From contig JACCES010000006.1 of assembly GCA_013416455.1 (NCBI GenBank), positions 292,074-356,073 on the forward strand: DNA of 64,000 nucleotides. Reading direction: 5' to 3'. The position numbers were made by a program, and so were the translations under genes. Origin of the DNA: Alcaligenaceae bacterium (GTDB lineage Bacteria > Pseudomonadota > Gammaproteobacteria > Burkholderiales > Burkholderiaceae_B). Shown in pieces: positions 8,189-17,298 of this stretch; positions within the stretch are counted from its first letter, which is position 1; every line of letters begins with the position of its first letter. The notes below the pieces were generated by a model. That model was not told the DNA's origin, did not search any database, and saw nothing but the letters and a program-made list of their open reading frames with translations.

Positions 8189-9118
8189 ATGGATACAAGT
8201 ACGAGTGGCGGTGCCGCGCAATCGGCCATCGCACAGCTGTATGAAGGCTGGCTGGACGCCGCGCGCCGCCAGGATCTCGATGCCATCATGTCGTTCTACA
8301 CCGACGATGTGCTGGCTTTCGATGCCGTTCTCGCTCTTCAGTTCAGGGGCCGGGAAGCCTATCGCAGGCACTGGCAGGCCTGCATGGAGTTCTGCCCCAT
8401 GGGCGACAAGGAGTCCGTGTTCGAGATGCATGAGCTGGTAGTGCAGTCGGAAGGCGATATCGCGTTCGCGCATGCCCTGATGCGTTGCGGATACAAGGAG
8501 GGCGAGCATATCGAGGCTTCATGGATGCGCATGACGGCCGGCCTGAAGCGGCGGGGCGGCGAGTGGAAGATCGCCCATGAACATTTTTCAGCGCCTTTCG
8601 AGATGCCGTCGGCAAAGGCGATGTTCCACCTCACCCCCGATGATGACGGCAAGCGCGTGCGGCCCATCCCAGCCGGCATGTCGACGGTATCGCCGCATAT
8701 CGTCTGCGCGGACGCCGGGGCCGCCATCGATTTCTACAAGAAGGCCTTCAATGCCATGGAAATGCCGCACGGGCGGCTGGAACTGGACGGCAATTTCCTG
8801 CACGGCGAAATCGTCATCGGCGATTCCGTGGTGATGATCGGCCAGGAGGACGAGCGTTGCGGGAATGCCAGTCCGCATACCCTGAAAGGCACCGCCGTCA
8901 CCCTGCATCTGTATGTGCCCGACGTGGACCAGGCATTCCGGCGGGCGGTCGAAGCCGGGGCCAGGGAGATCATGCCGGTGAGCGACATGTTCTGGGGCGA
9001 CCGCTACGGGGTCGTGGAAGACCCCTACGGCCATCGCTGGTCTCTGGCCACCCACGTCAGGGATGTGGCGCCGGAGGACATTCTGCGGGCCGCCCGGGAG
9101 TTCTGCTCGGGTTCATAG
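8189..9118 (+). CDS. SnoaL/NTF2-like domain fused to VOC (glyoxalase/PhnB-like) domain
   Basis: 309 residues with two domains. Residues about 8-135 are NTF2/SnoaL-like (AIAQLYEGWLDAARRQDLDAIMSFYTDDVLAFD ... WKIAHEHFSAPF). Residues about 155-300 are a PhnB/VOC domain (VSPHIVCADAGAAIDFYKKAFNAMEM ... PVSDMFWGDRYGVVEDPYGHRWSLATHV). The start is placed at the ATG at 8189 behind a CAGGAG ribosome site; an earlier TTG frame is less likely. No specific reaction can be assigned; VOC proteins are often metal-dependent lyases, dioxygenases or drug-binding proteins. The fusion and the divergent HxlR regulator suggest a stress or detoxification role. Confidence 0.8.
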   Translation: MDTSTSGGAAQSAIAQLYEGWLDAARRQDLDAIMSFYTDDVLAFDAVLALQFRGREAYRRHWQACMEFCPMGDKESVFEMHELVVQSEGDIAFAHALMRCGYKEGEHIEASWMRMTAGLKRRGGEWKIAHEHFSAPFEMPSAKAMFHLTPDDDGKRVRPIPAGMSTVSPHIVCADAGAAIDFYKKAFNAMEMPHGRLELDGNFLHGEIVIGDSVVMIGQEDERCGNASPHTLKGTAVTLHLYVPDVDQAFRRAVEAGAREIMPVSDMFWGDRYGVVEDPYGHRWSLATHVRDVAPEDILRAAREFCSGS

Positions 9119-9148
9119 GTGTCGCGCCGGCAGAAGGCGGAAATTGTG

Positions 9149-10873
9149 CTATGTGCTCGAGGCCGGCAGCGCATGCTCGACCACCAGCTGGACTGAAATG
9201 CGCCCGTTCCATTCATTGCGGTCCAGCCGATAGGCCAGTTCCGCATGTTCCGGCAGCGTTTCCGCATGGTTGAACCAGATGGCATCGAAGCGCTGCGCGC
9301 CGCGTTGCAGGAACAGTTTCAGATGCTTGCCCTTGAGCAGGCGCTGATGCAGCACCTGGAAGTTGTCCCTGAATACCGGCGCGGGGAAGCCCGCCCCCCA
9401 CACCTGTTCCTGCAGCAGCCCGGCCACTTCGATGGTGGCGAAATGAGGCTCCAGCGAACCGTCTGTTTCGATCAGGGGTTCGAAACGGTCGGCGCCCGAC
9501 AGTTCGCGCACGGCGGCGTCGAAGCCGTCCACAAAACTGGGATAGGCGGCTTCCGTCAGTGTCAGGCCGGCCGCCATGGCGTGGCCGCCGAATTTCAGAA
9601 TGATGCCGGGCTGGCGTTTGGAAACCAGATCCAGCACGTCGCGCAGATGGACTTCCGGCACCGAGCGGCCCGATCCCCGCAGCGTGCCGTCTTCGCAGCG
9701 CGCGAACGCCAGCGCGGGGCGCCAATAGGTTTCCCGCAGGCGCGAAGCCACCAGGCCCACCACGCCCTGATGCCAGTCGGGGTGGTAGACGCAAACGCTG
9801 GCATCGCGGGCCGGCGTATCGTGCGCAAGCGCATTGACGGCTTCTTCGCGCATGGCCAGTTCGATGTGGCGGCGCTCCTGGTTGATGGCATCGAGCTGCT
9901 GCGCCAGCGCCTGGGCCTGCGCGGGGTCATCGGTCAGCAGGCAATGTATGCCCAGGCTCATGTCGGCCAGGCGGCCCGCCGCATTGATGCGCGGGCCCAG
10001 GGCGAAGCCCAGGTCGAAGGCGGTGGCCTGGCGCGGGTCGCGGCCGGCCACGGCAAAAAGGGCACGCACACCGGCCTGCATGCGGCCCTTGCGCATGCGC
10101 TGCAGGCCCTGCGTCACCAGCAGCCGGTTGTTGGCGTCCAGGCGCACGACGTCGGCCACTGTGCCCAGCGCCACCAGATCGGCCAGGTCGTCCAGGCGCG
10201 GGCCGTCGTCCGCAAAGGCGCCGCGGCGCCGCAATTTGGCCCGCAGCGCCAGCATCAGGTAGAAAATGACGCCGACGCCGGCCAGATGCTTGGAAGGAAA
10301 GCCGCAGTCCGGCTGGTTGGGGTTGACGATGGCCAGCGCCCTGGGCAGCGTATCGCCGGGCAGGTGATGGTCGGTGATGATGACGTCCATGCCGGCCTGG
10401 CGGGCGGCTTCCACGCCGTCGACACTGGCAATGCCGTTGTCCACGGTAACCAGGAGATCGGGCTTGCCCGCATGATGCGCCACGGCCAGCCCGACCACGG
10501 CGGGCGACAGGCCGTAGCCCGTGGCGAAGCGGTCCGGCACCAGGAAGTCCACCACCGCCCCCATGCGGCGCAGGGCGCGCAGGGCAACGGCGCAGGCGGT
10601 CGCGCCGTCGCAGTCGTAATCGGCCACCACCAGCATGCGGCGCCTGGCCGCAATGGCGTCCGCCAATAGCGCCGCGGCCCTTTCTGCGTGCGTCAGGCGC
10701 AGCGGCGGGATCATGGCGGACCAGGTCGGCTGCGCCTGGGCGGGATCTTCCATCCCCCGCGCCGACCAGAGCCGCGCCAGCAGCGGGTGAATGCCCGCGT
10801 TGCGCAAGAATTCCTGGATGGCCGCGTTAGCTTGGCGGGTAGTCAGTCGTGGCCGCTGCACCAGCGCCTCCAA
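9149..10873 (-). CDS. recJ: single-stranded-DNA-specific exonuclease RecJ
   Basis: 574-residue 5'-3' ssDNA exonuclease for recombination and mismatch/excision repair. Motifs of the DHH superfamily are present: VADYDCDGATA (motif I), VTVDNGIAS, IITDHHLPG (DHH), NPNQPDCGFPSKHLAGVGV, and the DHHA1 motif GGHAMAAGLTL, followed by the RecJ OB domain. Length is normal. It overlaps the upstream RpfE-like gene by 31 bp, so the two are likely co-transcribed. Confidence 0.95.
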   Translation of the reverse strand: MEALVQRPRLTTRQANAAIQEFLRNAGIHPLLARLWSARGMEDPAQAQPTWSAMIPPLRLTHAERAAALLADAIAARRRMLVVADYDCDGATACAVALRALRRMGAVVDFLVPDRFATGYGLSPAVVGLAVAHHAGKPDLLVTVDNGIASVDGVEAARQAGMDVIITDHHLPGDTLPRALAIVNPNQPDCGFPSKHLAGVGVIFYLMLALRAKLRRRGAFADDGPRLDDLADLVALGTVADVVRLDANNRLLVTQGLQRMRKGRMQAGVRALFAVAGRDPRQATAFDLGFALGPRINAAGRLADMSLGIHCLLTDDPAQAQALAQQLDAINQERRHIELAMREEAVNALAHDTPARDASVCVYHPDWHQGVVGLVASRLRETYWRPALAFARCEDGTLRGSGRSVPEVHLRDVLDLVSKRQPGIILKFGGHAMAAGLTLTEAAYPSFVDGFDAAVRELSGADRFEPLIETDGSLEPHFATIEVAGLLQEQVWGAGFPAPVFRDNFQVLHQRLLKGKHLKLFLQRGAQRFDAIWFNHAETLPEHAELAYRLDRNEWNGRISVQLVVEHALPASST

Positions 10874-11793
10874 TCTTGTTTGCGGGGGGCCAGCAGCCTG
10901 GCAAGAAACCCCTTGCGGCCGGGAGACAGTTCGACGATGCGGTCGCGGCCGGTCAGGACCAGCCGCGGCATGTCCGGCAGCGCGGCGAATTCTTCGTGTT
11001 CGAGCCGTTCAAGTTCCTGCAGCCAGCTGCCCCAATCCTGGACGAGGGCGGGGCCCTGCAGGCCGCGCAGCACACGGGGAGGCTCGCCGTTTCCGGCGGC
11101 GTCGGGCGTTCCGAGCTGCGAGGGGCGGGCTCCGCCATACAGCCACAGGCTGTTCACCGGGCGCAGGCCGCGCGCCTCGCGCGCCTGATTGACGGGATGG
11201 TCGAACCACAGCATCTGCAATTCATTGACCAGCCGCCGCCAGGGGCGGCCTTCGGCATCCTGGGTCCACCAGTCGTTCACGGAAGTGATGCTCACCAGCG
11301 CGGGGCTGGCACAGGCGGGCCGGTATTCCGGGGGCGGCCCGACACGCCAATGTGTGGTGTCGAAGGGAGTAATGGCGAAACCGGAATCGGCGAGGAAGTC
11401 CCCGGCGGCTTCGAGCAGCAGCGCGCTTTCTTCCGGGGTGATGGCCAGCTCGCTTGCCGGGATCAGCGCCGCGCCATCGCGTGCCGGAGCCACATGGACC
11501 AGCTGGGCGAGCCAGAGCGGTTCGCCGAGTTCGGATGCGGCGCCCGTTTCGCGGGCGAGCAGGGCGGCCAGGCCCGCCGAGGCCCGCTGCCCGGCCCGGG
11601 CTTCGAAGCCGTGGTGCCGCAGCAGCCAGTATTCATAAGGGGTGCAGAAGGTTTCCGCCGGATCGGCGGAAGTTACGGCTGCCTGGGCGCGCCCCAGCCA
11701 CCCGGTGAACCGGGGGGCGGATTTTTCCATGTGGGAGGCGAGCTCGGAGGCGATTGCCGCATCGGGCAGCGCGCCAGGTAGTACGATCTGCAT
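10843..11793 (-). CDS. RpfE-like conserved protein (uncharacterised)
   Basis: 316 residues, resembling the protein that sits directly upstream of recJ in many Burkholderiales and is annotated variously as an RpfE-type regulatory protein or a cofactor-independent phosphoglycerate mutase-like protein. Visible conserved stretches are FCTPYEYWLLRHHGFEA, SVNDWWTQDAEGRPWRRLVNELQMLWFDHPVN and VNSLWLYGGARPS. No signal peptide or known catalytic motif is evident and I do not assign a function. The start is set at 11793 (MQIVLPGALPD) because the longer frame to 11832 would reach almost to the divergent lolC start. Confidence 0.7.
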   Translation of the reverse strand: MQIVLPGALPDAAIASELASHMEKSAPRFTGWLGRAQAAVTSADPAETFCTPYEYWLLRHHGFEARAGQRASAGLAALLARETGAASELGEPLWLAQLVHVAPARDGAALIPASELAITPEESALLLEAAGDFLADSGFAITPFDTTHWRVGPPPEYRPACASPALVSITSVNDWWTQDAEGRPWRRLVNELQMLWFDHPVNQAREARGLRPVNSLWLYGGARPSQLGTPDAAGNGEPPRVLRGLQGPALVQDWGSWLQELERLEHEEFAALPDMPRLVLTGRDRIVELSPGRKGFLARLLAPRKQDWRRWCSGHD

Positions 11794-11835
11794 TCCACGG
11801 ATTGTAGTGTTTATTGATCGAGGTGGCTTCACACC

Positions 11836-13107
11836 ATGCCTTATGAGTTCTGGATAGGGGCGCGCTATGCGGGCCTGGCGCCTTCACGCCGGCGGGGCCG
11901 TTCGGGCGACCGTTTCGTTTCCTTCATCGCCGCCAGTTCGATGGCGGGGATCGCGCTGGGCGTGGCGGCGCTCATCATCGTTCTGTCGGTGATGAACGGC
12001 TTTCAGGTGCAGGTTCGCGACCGCATGCTGTCGGTGCTGCCGCATATCGAAGTCTACGCGCCCGGGGTGCCGCATGAAGAAATGCTCGGGGCCTGGAAAG
12101 GCCTGGCGGATCAAGCCTTCAAGGATCCCGCCGTGCGGGGCGCCGCGCCGTTCGTGGCGGCGCAGGGCATGATCGCCCGCGGCCAGGCGCTGCAGGGCGT
12201 GCAGTTGCGCGGCATCGACCCCACACTGGAAGACCAGGTGTCGCAGCTATCGGGGCAGTTCGTGGCGGGGGGCATGGATACGCTCACGGCGGGCGGTTTC
12301 GGCATTGCCCTGGGCATGCAGCTGGCGCAGGCCCTGGGCGTGGGCCAGGGCGACACGGTCATGGTGCTGGCCCCGCAGGGTTCGATCTCGCCGGCGGGAT
12401 TCACGCCGCGCATGCGCCAGTTCACGGTCACCGGCGTGTTTTCCACCGGCTATTATGAATATGACGCGACGCTGGCCTTCATGCACGTGGATGACGCCGC
12501 GCGGGTATTCCGCGATAGCGGCAACAGCGGCGTGCGCCTGCGGATCGCCGACATGCAGGCGGCGCCCCAGGTTGCGCGGCGGCTGCAGGCCATGCTGCCA
12601 GGGGGGCTGTATGCGCAGGACTGGACGCAGAACAACCGCACCTGGTTTGCCGCCGTGCAGACCGAAAAGCGCATGATGTTCATCATCCTGACCTTGATCG
12701 TCGCAGTGGCGGCCTTCAATCTGCTTTCCTCCCTGGTCATGGCGGTCAAGGACAAGCGTTCCGACATCGCCATTCTGCGCAGCATCGGCGCCACGCCGCG
12801 CGAGGTGGCCCGCGTCTTCCTGGTGCAGGGCGCGCTCATCGGGGTGGTCGGGACCGCGCTGGGTGTCGGCCTGGGCTGTCTCGTCGCCTTCAACGTCGAC
12901 GTCATCGTCCCTTTCATCGAACGTATGCTGAACATCGAATTCCTGCCGCAGCAAATCTATTTCATCAGTGAATTGCCTTCCGAACCGGAGGCGAAGGACA
13001 TCATCGTGGTGGCGCTTACTTCCCTCGTGCTGTCATTGCTGGCCACGCTCTACCCGAGCTGGCGGGCTTCCAGCTTGCAACCCGCACAGGTGCTGCGTCA
13101 TGACTGA
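11836..13107 (+). CDS. lolC: lipoprotein-releasing ABC transporter permease LolC/E
   Basis: 423-residue inner-membrane permease that extracts lipoproteins from the inner membrane for transfer to LolA. A first membrane segment near residue 30 is followed by a large periplasmic domain, then three C-terminal membrane segments (MMFIILTLIVAVAAFNLLSSLVM and following). The FtsX-type cytoplasmic loop KDKRSDIAILRSIGATPREV is clear. It overlaps lolD by 8 bp. Only one permease gene is next to lolD, so it probably acts as a homodimer (LolF-like) or its partner is elsewhere. Confidence 0.95.
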   Translation: MPYEFWIGARYAGLAPSRRRGRSGDRFVSFIAASSMAGIALGVAALIIVLSVMNGFQVQVRDRMLSVLPHIEVYAPGVPHEEMLGAWKGLADQAFKDPAVRGAAPFVAAQGMIARGQALQGVQLRGIDPTLEDQVSQLSGQFVAGGMDTLTAGGFGIALGMQLAQALGVGQGDTVMVLAPQGSISPAGFTPRMRQFTVTGVFSTGYYEYDATLAFMHVDDAARVFRDSGNSGVRLRIADMQAAPQVARRLQAMLPGGLYAQDWTQNNRTWFAAVQTEKRMMFIILTLIVAVAAFNLLSSLVMAVKDKRSDIAILRSIGATPREVARVFLVQGALIGVVGTALGVGLGCLVAFNVDVIVPFIERMLNIEFLPQQIYFISELPSEPEAKDIIVVALTSLVLSLLATLYPSWRASSLQPAQVLRHD

Positions 13108-13801
13108 TGTGCTGCGCGCGGTCAACCTGGTCAAGCGGTACACCGAGGGCGGGGCCACAGTCGAGGTCCTGCGCGACGTCAGCCTGCATATCGGCGCTGG
13201 TGAAATGGTGGCCATCGTCGGCGCTTCGGGTTCCGGCAAGAGCACGCTGCTGCATCTGCTGGGGCTGCTGGATGCGCCCACTTCGGGCCATGTCGAAGTC
13301 GATGGCGAACGGGTGGATGGCCTGGGCGAAAGCGCCCGCAGCCGCTTGCGCAACCGGCGACTCGGCTTTGTCTACCAGTTCCATCACCTGCTGCCGGAGT
13401 TCTCGGCGGTCGACAACGTCGCCATGCCGCTGATCGTGCGGCGGGAAAAGCGCAATGCGGCACGCGCGCAGGCTCGCGAGATCCTGGCCCAGGTCGGGCT
13501 GGACCATCGCATGGACCACTATCCCGGGCAGCTGTCCGGCGGTGAACGGCAGCGGGTGGCGCTGGCGCGAGCCCTGGTGGCCAAGCCCGCCTGCGTGCTG
13601 GCGGATGAACCCACCGGCAACCTGGACCGCTACACCGCCGAAAGCATGTTCGAACTGCTGCTGAGGGTGAACAGGGAGTTCGGCACGGCCCTTGCCATCG
13701 TCACGCACGACCCGGCGCTGGCCGGGCTGGCGCACCGGCGGCTTTACATTGAAAAGGGCAGGCTCGCCGATACGGAAACCGCCGCGGATCGGGATGAATG
13801 A
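13100..13801 (+). CDS. lolD: lipoprotein-releasing ABC transporter ATP-binding protein LolD
   Basis: 233-residue ATPase powering lipoprotein release. Walker A GASGSGKST, the LolD-typical FVYQFHHLLPEFSAVDNVAMPL after the Q-loop, signature LSGGERQRVALARAL, Walker B CVLADEPTGNLD, and H-loop IVTHDPALA. The start ATG at 13100 overlaps the lolC stop, as is usual for this pair. Confidence 0.95.
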   Translation: MTDVLRAVNLVKRYTEGGATVEVLRDVSLHIGAGEMVAIVGASGSGKSTLLHLLGLLDAPTSGHVEVDGERVDGLGESARSRLRNRRLGFVYQFHHLLPEFSAVDNVAMPLIVRREKRNAARAQAREILAQVGLDHRMDHYPGQLSGGERQRVALARALVAKPACVLADEPTGNLDRYTAESMFELLLRVNREFGTALAIVTHDPALAGLAHRRLYIEKGRLADTETAADRDE

Positions 13802-13830
13802 GCCGGGCCACGAATCAGTGGAGGTAGGAT

Positions 13831-14637
13831 GTGCTGATCGATACACATTGCCACCTGGATGCGGTGGAGTTTTCGGCTGACCGCGATGCCGTCATCAAGC
13901 GTGCGGGGCGCGAAGGGGTGGGCGCCATCGTCATACCGGCCGTGGACCGCGCCAATTTCGATGCGGTGGAAGCGCTGGCGCAGCGGTTCACGGGGGGATA
14001 CTACGCCCTGGGCATCCATCCGATCGCCGTGCCCGACGCCCAGGAAGAAGACCTGGAAATCCTCGGGCAACGCCTGGAGGCGGCGCTGGCGGACGAGCGC
14101 TTCGTCGGGGTGGGGGAAATCGGCCTGGATTTTTTCCTGCCCGCGCTCAAACAGCCGGCCATGCGCGAAAAACAGGAGCTTTTCTTCGAGACCCAGCTGG
14201 AACTGGCACAAGGGCTCGGGCTGCCGGTCATCATGCACGTGCGCCGTTCACAGGATGACATTCTCAAGCATGTGCGCCGCCTGCCCGGGATGGCGGGCAT
14301 TGCCCATGCCTTCAATGGCAGCTTCCAGCAGGCCGGCCAGTTCATCGACCTGGGCTTTGCATTGGGCTTCGGCGGCGCCATGACGTTCGAACGCGCCCTG
14401 CAGATCCGGCGCCTGGCCAGCCGCCTGCCGCTCGATGCCCTGGTGCTGGAAACCGATGCGCCGGACATTCCGCCCGCCTGGCTCAGCCGGCCGGGCGAAG
14501 CGCCGCCGCGCAATGAACCGGCGCAGGTGGCCCGCATCGGCCACGAGCTTGCCCGGCTGCGGGGCCTGGCCTACGAGGCCGTGGTGGAAGCCACCGGCAA
14601 CAACGCCCGCAGGGCCTTGCCGCGCCTGTCGGCGTAA
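13831..14637 (+). CDS. TatD-family metal-dependent hydrolase
   Basis: 268 residues, GTG start behind a GGAGGT ribosome site. Metal ligands are visible in order: DTHCHLD (residues 4-10), GEIGLDFF, VIMHVRRSQDD, HAFNGSFQQA and ETDAPDIPP. Family members are 3'-5' DNA/RNA exonucleases or deoxynucleases in the cytoplasm. This one lies 29 bp after lolD, the place often taken by YcfH-type TatD proteins, so YcfH is the closer model. Confidence 0.9.
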   Translation: MLIDTHCHLDAVEFSADRDAVIKRAGREGVGAIVIPAVDRANFDAVEALAQRFTGGYYALGIHPIAVPDAQEEDLEILGQRLEAALADERFVGVGEIGLDFFLPALKQPAMREKQELFFETQLELAQGLGLPVIMHVRRSQDDILKHVRRLPGMAGIAHAFNGSFQQAGQFIDLGFALGFGGAMTFERALQIRRLASRLPLDALVLETDAPDIPPAWLSRPGEAPPRNEPAQVARIGHELARLRGLAYEAVVEATGNNARRALPRLSA

Positions 14638-14640
14638 GGG

Positions 14641-14670
14641 AAAAGGGGGGCAGACCACGATTTCGCGGGA
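14641..14670 (+). repeat. dispersed palindrome-type repeat, copy A
   Basis: GGGCAGACCACGATTTCG core in an A/G-rich frame, intergenic between tatD and phnA. The same core occurs at 15086-15108 (GGACAGACCACGATCCCG) and 18541-18581. It behaves like a REP-type repeat; the copy seen here is a half-site. Confidence 0.6.
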
Positions 14671-14691
14671 AAAGGGGCCGGCGGGACCCGG

Positions 14692-15033
14692 TCAGATTTT
14701 CTTCACGAATTCGGATTTCAGGCTCATGGAGCCGAAGCCGTCGATCTTGCAGTCGATATCGTGATCGCCGTCGACCAGACGGATATTCTTCACCTTGGTC
14801 CCCATTTTGACGACACCGCTGGAGCCCTTCAGCTTCAGGTCCTTGATGACCGTAACCGTATCGCCATCCCGCAGCATGTTTCCGGCTGAATCGCGATACA
14901 CTTTTCCGTCCGCTCCCGTCGTGTCCGTGTCGTTTCCCGACCATTCATGCGCGCATTGTGGGCAGACATAAAAATTCCGATCTTCATAGGTGTAATCGGC
15001 ATCGCATTGGGGGCAAGGGGGCAGGGCACTCAT
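14692..15033 (-). CDS. phnA: PhnA/YjdM family zinc-ribbon protein
   Basis: 113 residues. An N-terminal zinc ribbon ([26 protein letters not shown]; four Cys in two CxxC pairs) is followed by the PhnA domain ([17 protein letters not shown] ... GTKVKNIRL). The name comes from the phn locus, but the protein is not a proven phosphonate enzyme; its role is uncharacterised. The start ATG at 15033 gives the normal family length; a longer frame to 15111 only adds repeat-derived residues. Confidence 0.9.
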   Translation of the reverse strand: MSALPPCPQCDADYTYEDRNFYVCPQCAHEWSGNDTDTTGADGKVYRDSAGNMLRDGDTVTVIKDLKLKGSSGVVKMGTKVKNIRLVDGDHDIDCKIDGFGSMSLKSEFVKKI

Positions 15034-15081
15034 GGTTCTCTGGAAAGGGAAAAGATTCGTTGATAGTGTACCGGCGAAAAA

Positions 15082-15110
15082 GAAAAAGAGGGACAGACCA
15101 CGATCCCGCA
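15082..15110 (+). repeat. dispersed palindrome-type repeat, copy B
   Basis: GGACAGACCACGATCCCG core preceded by gaaaaagag. It lies just upstream of where homology to AadA begins, so it may mark the point where the 5' end of that gene was lost or replaced. Confidence 0.6.
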
Positions 15111-15128
15111 TTTTCCATTGAGTCTCAG

Positions 15129-15722
15129 GTGGCCCGGGCGCGCGCCATACTTGAACGGCATCTGGCGCAGAACATTGCGGCGATTCACTTGTTCGGCTCG
15201 GCGGTTGATGGAGGGCTCCGGCCCTATAGCGATATCGACCTGCTTGTGACGGTGAATGAGCCCCTCGGCGCGGCGGTGAGACGCAAGCTGATGCGGGAGC
15301 TTCTGGCCGTCTCGGCTCCCCCGGGTGTCTCCGCCTCGCTACGTGCGCTCGAGGTCACTGTGCTGTCACTTCCGGACCTTGTGCCTTGGCGCTATCCCGC
15401 AAGGCGGGAGCTGCAATTCGGCGAGTGGCTGCGCGAAGAGATTCTTGCGGGCGTTTTCGAAGAGCCTGCGGCCGACCCTGACCTGGCGATCCTTATTGCG
15501 CAAGCCCGCATGCACAATATCGCCATCGTGGGCCCCGCCGCGCAAGTCCTGTTTGGCCCGATACCCAGGGCCGACCTCGAACGCGCGCTTCTGGATACTG
15601 TTGCGCAATGGAACACGCCTGAAGACTGGGCGGGCGATGAACGAAATATTGTGCTCGCTCTTGCCCGCGGCTGGTACACCGCCGTTACCGGCGGCATCAC
15701 GTCGAAGGACGCGGCAGCCGCT
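15129..15722 (+). pseudogene. truncated aadA-like aminoglycoside nucleotidyltransferase
   Basis: About 198 residues match ANT(3'')/Aad[37 protein letters not shown] (nucleotidyltransferase GS..D.D site), YPARRELQFGEWLREEILAG, DLAILIAQARMHNIAIVGPAA and WAGDERNIVLALARGWYTAVTG. The match stops at KDAAAA, where AadA proteins continue with roughly 70 more residues. From there the frame runs antisense through the SDR gene to 16205, so any product would have a foreign tail. A proper ATG is also missing at the 5' end; the first plausible start is GTG at 15129, right after a dispersed repeat. Likely a non-functional remnant of a chromosomal or acquired gene. Confidence 0.75.
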
Positions 15723-15728
15723 CCGGCT

Positions 15729-16502
15729 TCAAGAACCAAGGGTCGCCCCTCCGTCCACGACGATGTCTTGCATGGTCACGTGTCTGGCCTGGCTGGATGC
15801 CAGGAACAGCACGACATCGGCGACATCATCGGGGTCGGCGATCCGGCCCAGAGGAATGCCGAGCTTGAATTGTTCAGGCAGGCCATCGACCAGCCGCTGT
15901 TCCCCCGCGGGGTCGCCAAGCATGCCGCTCAGCATGGGCGTTCGGGTGGAGCCGGGAGACACGACATTGCAACGCACGCCGTAAGGGGCCAATTCCAGCG
16001 CCACGCAATGGCTGAGGCTCGTCAATGCCGCTTTCGACGCGCAGTATCCCGCCATGTTGATGCGGGGAACATGGGCGGCATTGGAGGATACATTGACGAT
16101 GGCGCCGTAGCGCTGCCGGCGAAATACCGGTGTCCAATGCCGCATCAGATAGAAGGCACCGCTGGCATTGACATCCATGCAGCGCTGCCAGTCTTCGCAG
16201 GATAGCGTATCGCTCACGCCAAGCTTCAGTATGCCCGCCACATTCACCAGCACGTCCAGCCGTTCAGCTTCGTCCTTGATCTGATCACTGACACGCTTCA
16301 CGTCGGCGGGGTTGGCGACATCGGCATGTAGCAGCCGGAAAGGCACATCGGCGCTCAGACAGTCCACGCCGATCACTTCGGCGCCTTCCCGGGAAAAACG
16401 TTCTGCGATGCGGCGGCCGATTCCGCTTGCCGCGCCGGTGACCAGCACGCGGTCAGCGGTAAAGCGGGCGGCACCGCCGCTGTTCTGGATGCTGTTGCTC
16501 AT
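15729..16502 (-). CDS. entA: 2,3-dihydro-2,3-dihydroxybenzoate dehydrogenase (SDR)
   Basis: 257-residue short-chain dehydrogenase: cofactor motif TGAASGIGRRIA, NVAGI, catalytic Ser in NVSSNAA, Tyr-Lys in GYCASKAAL, and VSPGSTRTPML. Together with the isochorismatase (4-bp overlap upstream) and isochorismate synthase it fits EntA/DhbA, which oxidises 2,3-dihydro-DHB to 2,3-dihydroxybenzoate with NAD+. The specific assignment rests on context; as a lone SDR it could only be called an oxidoreductase. Its 3' end lies 6 bp from the broken aadA homology. Confidence 0.85.
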   Translation of the reverse strand: MSNSIQNSGGAARFTADRVLVTGAASGIGRRIAERFSREGAEVIGVDCLSADVPFRLLHADVANPADVKRVSDQIKDEAERLDVLVNVAGILKLGVSDTLSCEDWQRCMDVNASGAFYLMRHWTPVFRRQRYGAIVNVSSNAAHVPRINMAGYCASKAALTSLSHCVALELAPYGVRCNVVSPGSTRTPMLSGMLGDPAGEQRLVDGLPEQFKLGIPLGRIADPDDVADVVLFLASSQARHVTMQDIVVDGGATLGS

Positions 16503-17212
16503 GGGGTTTCGCCTTGTCGAGTTCCGGCTGACGGCCGCTGTGCCGGAGCGTGCGGCTGTCCAGGGGGGATGTCGCCCGCCGGTGCGCCGGCCAGGCTCTG
16601 GGTGCCGATCACATGGCCACAGCGGGTGGCAACGTATTTCAGCGCGAAATTGTGCTCTTCCTCAGAGAAATCGGCGACCGCATCACCGACCAGGAAGGCT
16701 TGTATGTCGTTCATGAATGCGTCGACGGCTGTGACCATGCATCCTATATGGGCATAGATGCCGCCGATCACGAGCTGATCGCGATCCTGGCTGCGCATGC
16801 GTTCGAGCAGATCCGAGCGATTGAAGGCGCTGTAGCGCCACTTGGTCAGGACTATTTCGTCCGTTCCCGGGGTCAGTTCCTCAATGATGTGCTGCTGCTC
16901 GGGGCTGGCGGCGGGCAGCCCCGGGCCCCACATGGCGTTGAGCAGCGCGCGGTCAGCGGCCGGTTGCTTGTGGGGCTGCGCCGTATAGACGACCGGAACG
17001 GCGTTCCGGCGCGCCCATTGCCGCAGGAGAACGAGGTTCCGAACCAGCGCGGGCACCAGCCCGCCGTTCATATCGTAGAACCGCAGGAAGTAATGTTGCA
17101 TATCATGGATCAGCAAGACGGCCCGGGCCGGGTCGGGCCGCCAGTCGGTCTTGTTGGCGGGGAAGTCCGCGCGTTGCGGCATTGGGTAATCGATGATCTT
17201 GGGAATGCTCAT
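16499..17212 (-). CDS. entB: isochorismatase (EntB/DhbB N-terminal type, no carrier domain)
   Basis: 237-residue alpha/beta hydrolase that cleaves the enol-ether of isochorismate to 2,3-dihydro-2,3-dihydroxybenzoate and pyruvate. Seen: MSIPKIIDYPMP, VLLIHDMQHYFLRFY, YTAQPHKQ, LTKWRYSAFNRSDLLERM, and GGIYAHIGCMVTAVDAF, all EntB-like. Normal EntB continues with an aryl carrier domain bearing a phosphopantetheine Ser; here the protein ends in a Pro/Ala-rich tail, so it makes free DHB and cannot itself load an NRPS. Overlaps entA by ATGA. Confidence 0.9.
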   Translation of the reverse strand: MSIPKIIDYPMPQRADFPANKTDWRPDPARAVLLIHDMQHYFLRFYDMNGGLVPALVRNLVLLRQWARRNAVPVVYTAQPHKQPAADRALLNAMWGPGLPAASPEQQHIIEELTPGTDEIVLTKWRYSAFNRSDLLERMRSQDRDQLVIGGIYAHIGCMVTAVDAFMNDIQAFLVGDAVADFSEEEHNFALKYVATRCGHVIGTQSLAGAPAGDIPPGQPHAPAQRPSAGTRQGETP

Positions 17213-17298
17213 GCTCTATTCGTCATTCAGGATGATTTGATGGTGATCGCAGTGCGGCGCGGCAGGTGTTTACTGAACCACGCTAGGGCCTGTTGGGG

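Noticed and set aside
9245..10669. 474-codon plus-strand frame over recJ
   Set aside because: Antisense to recJ, which has all DHH motifs.
15723..16205. extension of the aadA-like frame through the SDR gene
   Set aside because: The sequence there is antisense of entA and no longer resembles any nucleotidyltransferase.
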